This document shows positions 57,250 to 64,000 of a stretch of 64,000 bases of DNA, piece by piece. Position 1 is the first letter of the stretch, and every line of letters starts with the position of its first letter. Under the pieces are notes generated by a model that saw only the letters and a list, made by a program, of their open reading frames with translations, had not been told where the DNA came from and searched no databases. The position numbers were made by a program, and so were the translations under genes. The stretch comes from Stenotrophomonas maltophilia (lineage in GTDB: Bacteria; Pseudomonadota; Gammaproteobacteria; Xanthomonadales; Xanthomonadaceae): NCBI GenBank assembly GCA_002435595.1, contig DJBL01000004.1:1-64000 (forward strand), read 5' to 3'.

Positions 57250-58671
57250 ATGACCCCAGCTCCCCGCACCCTGTACGACAAACTGTGGGACGCCCACGTC
57301 GTCGTGCCCGAATCGGACAGCGCGCCCGCCGTGCTGTACATCGACCTGCACCTGATCCACGAGGTGACCTCGCCGCAGGCCTTCACCGAACTGCGCGAGC
57401 GCGGCCTGGCGCCGCGCCGCCCGGACCGTACCAAGGCCACCATGGATCACTCCACCCCCACCCTGCCGGCCGCTGCCGACGGCACGCTGCCCTACGCCAG
57501 CGCCGCCTCCGAAGCGCAGGTGGCGATGCTGGCGCGCAACTGCGCCGAGCACGGCATCGAGCTGTTCGATCTGCAGTCGGCCAACCGCGGCATCGTGCAC
57601 GTGATCGCGCCCGAGCAGGGCTTCACGCAGCCGGGCATGACCATCGTCTGCGGCGACAGCCACACCTCCACCCACGGTGCGTTCGGCGCGCTGGCCTTCG
57701 GCATCGGCACCAGTGAGGTCGGCCATGTACTGGCGACCCAGTGCCTGCTGCAGCGTAAAGCCAGGACGATGGCGATCACCGTCGATGGCGCGCTGGCCCA
57801 GGGCGTCGGTGCCAAGGACGTGGTGCTGCACATCATTGGCGTGATCGGCGTCAACGGCGGCACCGGCCACGTGCTGGAGTTCCGCGGCAGCGCCATCGAG
57901 GCGATGGACATGGAGCAGCGCATGACCCTGTGCAACATGTCCATCGAAGCCGGTGCACGCGCCGGCATGGTGGCCCCGGACCAGGTCACCTTCGACTGGG
58001 TCGCCAACACCCCGCACGGGCCCAAGGGCGCCGACTTCGACGCGGCCGTGGCCGCCTGGTCGCAGCTGCGCAGCGATGCCGGCGCGCGCTTCGATGCACA
58101 GGTGCATATCGACGCGGCCGACATCCGTCCCACCCTGACCTGGGGCACCCACCCCGGCACCGCCATCGCGGTGGACCAGCCGATCCCGGCGGCCAACGAT
58201 GCGGCCGACCAGAAGGGCCTGGACTACATGCATTTCCACGCCGGGCAGACCCTGGCCGGCACCCCGGTGGACGTGGTGTTCGTGGGTTCGTGCACCAATG
58301 GCCGGCTGAGCGACATGCGCGAAGTGGCGCAGGTGCTGCAGGGCCGACGCGTCGCCGATGGCGTGCGCATGCTGGTGGTGCCGGGCTCGGAGATCGTCAA
58401 GCGCCAGGCCGAGGCCGAGGGCATCGATGTGATCGTGCGCGCGGCCGGCGCCGAATGGCGCGAGCCGGGCTGTTCGATGTGCATCGCCATGAACGGCGAT
58501 CTGGTCGCGCCGGGACAACTGGCGGTCAGCACCAGCAACCGCAATTTCGAAGGCCGCCAAGGCCCCGGCTCGCGCACCCTGCTGGCCTCGCCGATGACCG
58601 CCGCCTGGGCTGCGGTGAACGGCCGCGTGGCCGACCCACGGGAACTGTATGCCACGCTGGAGGTGGCCTGA
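57250..58671 (+). CDS. leuC: 3-isopropylmalate dehydratase large subunit
   Basis: The 473-residue iron-sulfur isomerase subunit interconverts 2- and 3-isopropylmalate with LeuD. The [4Fe-4S] cluster cysteines are in VGSCTNGR and the CSMC motif ([11 protein letters not shown]). Aconitase-type blocks such as [35 protein letters not shown] and [17 protein letters not shown] are complete. It starts at 57250 and ends with TGA overlapping the leuD ATG by one base. Confidence 0.96.
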   Translation: MTPAPRTLYDKLWDAHVVVPESDSAPAVLYIDLHLIHEVTSPQAFTELRERGLAPRRPDRTKATMDHSTPTLPAAADGTLPYASAASEAQVAMLARNCAEHGIELFDLQSANRGIVHVIAPEQGFTQPGMTIVCGDSHTSTHGAFGALAFGIGTSEVGHVLATQCLLQRKARTMAITVDGALAQGVGAKDVVLHIIGVIGVNGGTGHVLEFRGSAIEAMDMEQRMTLCNMSIEAGARAGMVAPDQVTFDWVANTPHGPKGADFDAAVAAWSQLRSDAGARFDAQVHIDAADIRPTLTWGTHPGTAIAVDQPIPAANDAADQKGLDYMHFHAGQTLAGTPVDVVFVGSCTNGRLSDMREVAQVLQGRRVADGVRMLVVPGSEIVKRQAEAEGIDVIVRAAGAEWREPGCSMCIAMNGDLVAPGQLAVSTSNRNFEGRQGPGSRTLLASPMTAAWAAVNGRVADPRELYATLEVA

Positions 58672-59249
58672 TGAGCGGCTTCCGCACCCTGACCTCGACC
58701 AGCGTGGTGCTGCGCGAGACCAACATCGATACCGACCAGATCATTCCGGCGCGTTTTCTGTCCACCACCGAGCGCGTCGGCCTGGGCAAGCACGCGTTCA
58801 ATGACTGGCGCTGGCAGAGCGAGGGCGTGCCGAACCCGGCATTCGCCTTCAACCAGCCGCACAACGCCGGCCGCAGCATCCTGCTGGCCGGCCGCAACTT
58901 CGGCTGCGGCTCCTCGCGTGAGCATGCGCCGTGGGCACTGACCGACCTGGGCCTGCGCGCCATCGTCAGCAGCGAAATCGCCGACATCTTCCGCGGCAAC
59001 TCGCTGAAGAACGGCCTGCTGCCGATCGTGCTGGACGAAGCCGATGTGCAGACGCTGATGCAGCGCCCGGATGACGCATTGACCATCGATGTGGCCGCGC
59101 GTGAACTGCGCACGCCCGATGGCCGCGTGTATGCCTTCCCGCTGGACGGCTTCTCGCAGACCTGCCTGCTGGAAGGCGTGGACCAATTGGGGTATCTGTT
59201 GGGCCGTACCCCTGACATTGAACGTTACGAGAGTGAACATGCACGCTGA
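58671..59249 (+). CDS. leuD: 3-isopropylmalate dehydratase small subunit
   Basis: The 192-residue small subunit carries the swivel domain: LRETNIDTDQIIPARFL, NFGCGSSREHAPWAL and the helix DIFRGNSLKNGLLPI. It is coupled to leuC (1-bp overlap) and overlaps leuB by 11 bp. Length and motifs are normal. Confidence 0.96.
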   Translation: MSGFRTLTSTSVVLRETNIDTDQIIPARFLSTTERVGLGKHAFNDWRWQSEGVPNPAFAFNQPHNAGRSILLAGRNFGCGSSREHAPWALTDLGLRAIVSSEIADIFRGNSLKNGLLPIVLDEADVQTLMQRPDDALTIDVAARELRTPDGRVYAFPLDGFSQTCLLEGVDQLGYLLGRTPDIERYESEHAR

Positions 59250-60303
59250 GATTGTCGTATTGCCGGGTGACGGCATCGGTCCGGAAGTCGCCGCCGCCGC
59301 CGTGGCGGTGCTGGAGGCCGTCGCCACCCGTTTCGGTCACACCTTCGGGTTCCAGGAGCACGACATCGGTGGCATCGCCATCGATCGCCACGGCGAGCCG
59401 CTGCCGGCCACCACGCTGGACGCCTGCCGCAAGGCCGACGCCATCCTGCTCGGCGCGGTCGGTGGGCCGACGTGGTCCGACCCGAACGCCAAGGTACGCC
59501 CCGAGCAGGGCCTGCTGGCGATCCGCAAGGGGTTGGGCCTGTATGCCAACCTGCGCCCGGTGCGCACCCATGCGGCCGCGCTCGGCGCCTCGCCGATCAA
59601 GGCCGAACTGCTGGAAGGCGTGGACTTCGTGGTCGTGCGCGAGCTGACTGGCGGCATCTACTTTGGCGAGAAGACCCGCACTGCCGACACCGCCAGCGAC
59701 CTGTGCAGCTACAGCGTGGGCGAGATCGAACGCGTGCTGCGCACCGCGTTCCGGCTGGCGCAGACCCGCCGCGGCAAGGTCACCTCGGTGGACAAGGCCA
59801 ACGTGCTGGAGACTTCGCGCCTGTGGCGTGACGTGGCCGCACGGATCGGCCGCGAGGAATTCCCGGACATCGCGCTGGAGCACCAGCTGGTCGATTCGAT
59901 GGCCATGCACCTGCTGGCCAAGCCGCGCGATTACGACGTGATCGTGACCGAGAACATGTTCGGCGACATCCTCACCGACGAGGCCTCGATGCTGGCCGGC
60001 TCGCTGGGCCTGCTGCCGTCGGCCTCGCTGGGCGAGCCCGGCGCGGTCGGCATCTACGAGCCCATCCACGGCTCGGCCCCGGACATCGCCGGCAAGGGCA
60101 TTGCCAATCCGTACGCCACGATCTTCAGCGCGGCGATGTTGCTGCGGCATTCGTTGGGGTTGGAGGAAGAAGCCGGCGCGGTGGAAGCGGCCGTGCATGC
60201 GGCGCTGGATGCGGGCGTGTTCACCGCCGACCTGGCGGCCAGCGGCGCGGCGGTCTCGACCCGCCAGGCCACCGACGCGGTCCTGGCGCGCCTACGCGGG
60301 TGA
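59239..60303 (+). CDS. leuB: 3-isopropylmalate dehydrogenase
   Basis: The 354-residue NAD+-dependent decarboxylating dehydrogenase completes the leucine branch. Signatures are LPGDGIGPEV at the start, GAVGGPTW, VVRELTGGIYFGEKT, and NMFGDILTDEASMLAGSLGLLPSASLG with metal-binding Asp residues. The start overlaps leuD. It is the last gene of the operon; the 138-bp region to the next gene contains REP-like palindromes that may terminate. Confidence 0.97.
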   Translation: MHAEIVVLPGDGIGPEVAAAAVAVLEAVATRFGHTFGFQEHDIGGIAIDRHGEPLPATTLDACRKADAILLGAVGGPTWSDPNAKVRPEQGLLAIRKGLGLYANLRPVRTHAAALGASPIKAELLEGVDFVVVRELTGGIYFGEKTRTADTASDLCSYSVGEIERVLRTAFRLAQTRRGKVTSVDKANVLETSRLWRDVAARIGREEFPDIALEHQLVDSMAMHLLAKPRDYDVIVTENMFGDILTDEASMLAGSLGLLPSASLGEPGAVGIYEPIHGSAPDIAGKGIANPYATIFSAAMLLRHSLGLEEEAGAVEAAVHAALDAGVFTADLAASGAAVSTRQATDAVLARLRG

Positions 60304-60360
60304 GCGCCGTACCGACCCACCCTCGGTAGCCACCGCGACGTGGTTGGATCCGGCCAGGTG

Positions 60361-60375
60361 CCGACCGTCGGTCGG
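60361..60375. repeat. REP-like palindrome after leuB
   Basis: CCGACCGTCGGTCGG lies within a run of GTCGG/CCGAC and CTACC/GGTAG fragments (60309-60450) between leuB and the interrupted gene. No T-tract is visible. Confidence 0.45.
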
Positions 60376-60441
60376 CCGCCTCGCCCCACGCGCGGTGGTT
60401 GGTGCGGGCATGGATGCCGCGTGCCGATCCAGGGTCGGTTG

Positions 60442-61503
60442 CTACCGGGGTTCGGAATACGTGCTGCCGCTCATGCAGCCGACCAGCACGGTGCCATCGT
60501 CGGTCTGCAGCACGCTGCGTTCACGCAGCTGCGTGCGTCCGGGCCTCTGATCACGGGCCACCTCGCGCGTCCACACCCCATTGGCCTTACGCGCGGCCGC
60601 GTCCATCCCGGTCGCCGCAAGCATCTTGTCCAGCGGCGCCTGCCCCAGATCGCCGGCGATGTATCCGCCGGTGGACACGGCGATGCGCTGGACCGGAAAA
60701 CCGTGCAGGTTCAGCGGCGGATCCAGTTCGATGACCTGGGCCGGTAGCGCTTGTCCGCCAACGAGATACCCGCGTTCGGACACGGCGCGGATGCTCTCCG
60801 GCCAGGCCAGCGGGGGCTGCTCCACAACCCGCTCCCATGTATTGGCAATGCGCTGCAGCGCGGCCGGGTCGGCCCGGCAATCCAGCGCAGCGGCGAAATC
60901 ATTCGCGCTGGCGACCTCGCGCAAACGGGCCGGAACACGTTCATCGCGCGTCTGCCCGGCGTAATCGCAGCCCAGCCGGTACCCCTAGCGCTGCCCGTCG
61001 CTGCGTATCACGAGCGACGCGCGCGCCGTGGCGCTGCCGGTCGGCGCCTGCACCGACCAGACCTGCAGTGGCCCGCGCAACGTGCTCGACTGCAGGCGCA
61101 ACCCCTGCGCGGCCACCACGCGCGTACGCGAGGCGGCATCGACCGGCATCGCAAGCCCGATGCCATCGGCGACCAGGCGACGGGTAGTAGTGCCGTGGGC
61201 AGTCAGCGCCACCGGCATCTCGATGGTGACCACCGATGCGTCCTCATCGTCCCCACGCTCGAACCGCCACTCCCGCAGGGACGCGGGGCGTTGCTGGGCG
61301 TCGCCATACATCGCCGCCCGCAATGTGCCGACCACGGCCTGCGCGGTGGCCGGTGCCGCCCTGCATTCCAGGGTCGCGACCAGGTCGCGCTCGAAGGATG
61401 CCGCAGACGGTGCCGCAGCCCAGGACCCGGTGACGGGCGTGCAGGCACACAGCAGGACAACGGCAGCGATGCCGACGCGCAGGCGATCAGGGGGCAGATA
61501 CAT
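60442..61503 (-). pseudogene. Two-module lipoprotein gene interrupted by an amber codon
   Basis: A single frame runs from ATG 61503 to TGA 60442, broken only by TAG at 60987-60985. The 5' part (172 codons) has a signal sequence with a LCAC lipobox-like end, then a module with VATLECRAAPATAQAV. The 3' part has a matching FAAALDCRADPAALQRI module. The break precedes GYRLGCDYAG, which aligns with the C-terminal LVGCMSGS of the 3' module, so the first module loses its own end at the stop. One C-to-T change (CAG to TAG) explains this. Alternatives are a sequencing error or read-through. The 3' part has only a TTG (60924) as start. The family is not recognised. Confidence 0.6.
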
Positions 61504-61625
61504 GTCAGCGGGGCATCCATCGTGCAATCGAGCATTGTCACGCCTGTGCGTGGCCAAGGCCATGGGCCGTGGCCACGGCATGCTGCACGCCAAGGTGGGC
61601 CGCCGGGCAATGCCCGGCGCCACGC

Positions 61626-61648
61626 GGGGCCGACGTTGCGTCGGCCCC
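61626..61648. terminator. Hairpin after the RND gene
   Basis: GGGGCCGACG (61626-61635) and CGTCGGCCCC (61639-61648) form a perfect 10-bp stem, followed on the minus strand by a second GC stem (GCCGGGC/GCCCGGC, about 61603-61619). No T-tract. Confidence 0.5.
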
Positions 61649-61655
61649 GGAACCA

Positions 61656-64000
61656 TCAGCCTTCGCTGGTCCTGGCCTCGTCCGGCTTCACCCGGAACCA
61701 CGCCGCATACAGGGCCGGCAGGAACACCAGGGTCAGCACGGTACCGACGATCAGGCCGCCCATGATCGAGATCGCCATCGAGCCGTAGAAGGCACTGCGC
61801 GACAGCGGGATCATCGCCAGCACCGCAGCCAGCGCGGTCAGCACGATCGGGCGGAAGCGGCGCACGGTGGCGTCGATGATCGCGTGCCAGCGGTCGTGCC
61901 CGGCATCGATGTCCTGCTGGATCTGGTCGATCAGGATCACCGAGTTGCGCATGATCATGCCGGCCAGCGCGATCGTCCCCAGCAGCGCCACGAAGCCGAA
62001 CGGCGCGCGGAACAACAGCAGGAACAGGGTCGCGCCGATGATGCCCAGCGGCGCGGTGACCAGCACCATCGCCGCACGCGAGAAGCTGCGCAGCTGGAGC
62101 ATCAGCAACGTGGCCACCACGATCAGGAACAGCGGCATGCCGGCCTTGATCGAATCCTGGCCGCGGGTGGAATCCTCCACCGTACCGCCGGTTTCAAGCA
62201 GGTAGCCGGACGGCAGTCCGGCACGGATCTCCGCCAGCGTCGGCAGGATCTGCTGCACCACGTCCAGCGGCTGCTTAGCGTCGGCGATGTCGGCGCGTAC
62301 GGTCACCGTCGGCAGGCGGTTGCGGTGCCAGATGATGCCGTCCTCGAACACGTACTCCAGGCGCGCCACCTGCGACAGCGTCACCGAGGTGCCGCTGGCG
62401 GTGGGGATGGCCAGGCTGCCCAGCATGTCCAGCCGCACACGTTCATTGTCCGGGCCACGCAGCAGCATTTCGATCAGGCGGTTGCCCTCCCGGTAGGTGC
62501 TCACGCTCATGCCCGACAACGAGGTGCCCAGCAGCTGGCTCACCTGCGCGCTGCTCACGCCCAGGGCGCGTGCGCGGTCCTGGTCGATCACCAGCCGCAC
62601 CACTTTGCTCGGCTCGCTCCAGTCCAGGTTGACGTTCATCACGTGCGGGTTTGCGCGGACCTTGGCTTCCACCTGCCGGGCAATGGCCTGGACCTGCTCG
62701 ATATGCTCGCCGGAAACGCGCATCTGCACCGGGTAGCCGACCGGCGGGCCGTTCTCCAGACGGGTCACGCGCATCTGCACGTCCGGGAACTGCGGAATCA
62801 CCTCCTTGAGCAGCCAGTCGCGGGTCGCCTCGCGTGCCTTGGCATTCTCGGTCAGCACCACGAACTGCGAGAAATTGGTGGCCGGCAGCTGCTGGTCCAA
62901 CGGCAGGTAGAAGCGCGGCGAGCCGGTGCCCACGTAGGCCACGAAGTTGCTGATGCCCTCGCGGCCCTTGAGCAGCGTTTCCAGCTTGGTCGCCTGGGCC
63001 TGGGTCGCCTGCAACGAAGCCCCCTCGGCCAGTTCGATGTCCACCATCAGTTCCGGGCGGGTCGAATCCGGGAAGAACTGCTGGGGCACGAAGCGGAAGA
63101 TCAGCAGCGAGAACACGAACAGCGCGGCGGTGGCGGCGATCACCCACCAGCGATGGCGCAGGCACACGTCGAGGAAACCGCGGAAGCGCACGTAGAACGG
63201 ACGCTGGTACGGATCGTGGTCGTGCGCATGCACCTTCGGCGCGATCCAGCGCGCGAACGCGGGATGGCGGTCGGCCCACCGGAGGCGGCGGGCGTGCCAG
63301 CGCCCTGCCAGGCTGTCCGGCTTGGGCGGCTGCGGGTTGAACAGGTCCGGCAACATTTTGTCGCCCAGGTACGGAATGAACAGCACGGCGGCGATCCACG
63401 ACACCACCAGCGCGATGGTCACCACCTGGAACAGCGAGCGGGTGTATTCGCCGGTACTGGAGGCGGCCGTGGCGATCGGCAGGAAGCCGGCGGCGGTGAT
63501 CAGCGTGCCGGTCAGCATCGGGAACGCGGTCGATTCCCAGGCGAAGCTGGCCGCGCGCAGGCGGTCGTAGCCCTGCTCCATCTTGGTGGCCATCATCTCC
63601 ACGGCGATGATCGCATCGTCCACCAGCAGGCCCAGCGCCAGCACCAGCGCGCCCAGGGAAATCTTGTGCAGGCCGATGTCGAAGTAGTGCATGACGAAGA
63701 ACGTCATCGCCAGCACCAGCGGAATGGTCACGCCCACCACCAGGCCGGTGCGCAGGCCGAGCGAGAAGAAGCTCACCAGCAGCACGATCACCACCGCTTC
63801 GGTCAGCACCTGCACGAACTCGCCGACGGACTCCTCCACCGCGTGCGGCTGGTCGGAGACCTTGCGCAGCTGCATGCCGGCCGGCAGGGTCTTCTGCAAC
63901 CGTTCGAACTCGGCATCCAGGGTACTACCGAGCTTGAGGATGTCGCCGCCGTCTTTCATCGCCACGGCGATGCCGATCGCATCTTGCCCCATGAAGCGCA
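61656..64000 (-). CDS. RND efflux transporter permease, C-terminal part
   Basis: The frame is open through the window end, so the N-terminal part is missing; about 781 residues are present. It is an AcrB/MexB-like (HAE1/HAE2) permease: two transmembrane blocks, a periplasmic loop with TRPELMVDIELAEGASLQATQAQ, and the second block with IALAGMIMRNSVILIDQIQQDI and ALAAVLAMIPLSRS. DDAIIAVEMM in the first block contains the proton-relay acidic residues. The AFGD-like substrate-binding loop details are not resolved. Adaptor and TolC-type partners are presumably upstream of the window. Substrate is unknown. Confidence 0.9.
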   Translation of the reverse strand, partial: RFMGQDAIGIAVAMKDGGDILKLGSTLDAEFERLQKTLPAGMQLRKVSDQPHAVEESVGEFVQVLTEAVVIVLLVSFFSLGLRTGLVVGVTIPLVLAMTFFVMHYFDIGLHKISLGALVLALGLLVDDAIIAVEMMATKMEQGYDRLRAASFAWESTAFPMLTGTLITAAGFLPIATAASSTGEYTRSLFQVVTIALVVSWIAAVLFIPYLGDKMLPDLFNPQPPKPDSLAGRWHARRLRWADRHPAFARWIAPKVHAHDHDPYQRPFYVRFRGFLDVCLRHRWWVIAATAALFVFSLLIFRFVPQQFFPDSTRPELMVDIELAEGASLQATQAQATKLETLLKGREGISNFVAYVGTGSPRFYLPLDQQLPATNFSQFVVLTENAKAREATRDWLLKEVIPQFPDVQMRVTRLENGPPVGYPVQMRVSGEHIEQVQAIARQVEAKVRANPHVMNVNLDWSEPSKVVRLVIDQDRARALGVSSAQVSQLLGTSLSGMSVSTYREGNRLIEMLLRGPDNERVRLDMLGSLAIPTASGTSVTLSQVARLEYVFEDGIIWHRNRLPTVTVRADIADAKQPLDVVQQILPTLAEIRAGLPSGYLLETGGTVEDSTRGQDSIKAGMPLFLIVVATLLMLQLRSFSRAAMVLVTAPLGIIGATLFLLLFRAPFGFVALLGTIALAGMIMRNSVILIDQIQQDIDAGHDRWHAIIDATVRRFRPIVLTALAAVLAMIPLSRSAFYGSMAISIMGGLIVGTVLTLVFLPALYAAWFRVKPDEARTSEG

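Noticed and set aside
54213..57443. A 1076-codon minus-strand frame opposite ilvA, leuA and the methyltransferase
   Set aside because: The plus-strand genes carry all catalytic motifs; the antisense frame is an effect of GC-rich third positions.

Overview
The window is a gene-dense, high-GC stretch of a gammaproteobacterial chromosome. It is most like Xanthomonadaceae, probably Stenotrophomonas or a close relative. The reasons are the ilvC-ilvG-ilvM-ilvA-leuA order, the 6S RNA between zapA and a formyl-THF cyclo-ligase gene, large TonB-dependent receptors, a PPi-dependent phosphofructokinase beside an H+-translocating pyrophosphatase, and many short palindromes ending in CTAC/GTAG. I saw no tRNA, rRNA, transposase, phage gene or CRISPR array. 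This is core chromosome with local oddities rather than an island.

Layout: 1-3.1 kb, DUF1631 (partial), PilZ, prolidase PepQ. 3.2-5.1 kb, PepP and YgfB on the minus strand. 5.3-11.7 kb, a plus-strand housekeeping run: ZapB-like protein, ZapA, 6S RNA, formyl-THF cyclo-ligase, EVE protein, RpiA, DUF192 lipoprotein, SirB1, (rubredoxin on minus), ThiE, HemL. 11.8-13.5 kb, a 1.77-kb non-coding higher-order repeat array. 13.6-24 kb, azurin, HAD phosphatase, ArgD, a voltage-sensor-type K+ channel, two DUF3829 lipoproteins, SDR, small envelope genes and a DedA-PAP2 fusion. 24-27 kb, LON-domain protein, Mpl, a candidate C-rich sRNA, Adk. 27-35 kb, three pyrophosphate enzymes (PPi-PFK, H+-PPase, soluble PPase) interleaved with small exported proteins. 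35-43 kb, HDOD regulator, TonB receptor, AraC regulator and a wHTH/beta-propeller regulator. 43-50 kb, channel-like membrane protein, ThiC with TPP riboswitch, BCCT transporter, a structured repeat, gamma-glutamyltranspeptidase. 50-60.3 kb, the branched-chain amino-acid operon ilvC-G-M-A-leuA-(methyltransferase)-leuC-D-B. 60.4-64 kb, an amber-interrupted two-module gene and the C-terminal part of an RND efflux pump.

The clearest regulatory logic is in the ilv-leu operon. A 41-codon leader peptide with a Leu-Leu-Val-Leu-Val-Leu-Ile-Thr run precedes a strong intrinsic terminator whose 3' arm is duplicated upstream as an antiterminator partner, a classical ribosome-mediated attenuator. A second terminator-like hairpin lies immediately before ilvC. 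Other RNA-level elements are a TPP riboswitch before thiC, 6S RNA with its promoter and terminator, and a likely C-rich sRNA between mpl and adk.

The least explained items are: the hemL-azurin repeat array, built of long inverted-arm units; a 166-bp multi-hairpin element at 47.9-48.1 kb; a 54-bp triplication that creates a small ORF between ilvM and ilvA; an orphan terminator with competing inverted repeats at 43.1 kb; and the nonsense-interrupted gene at 60.4-61.5 kb.
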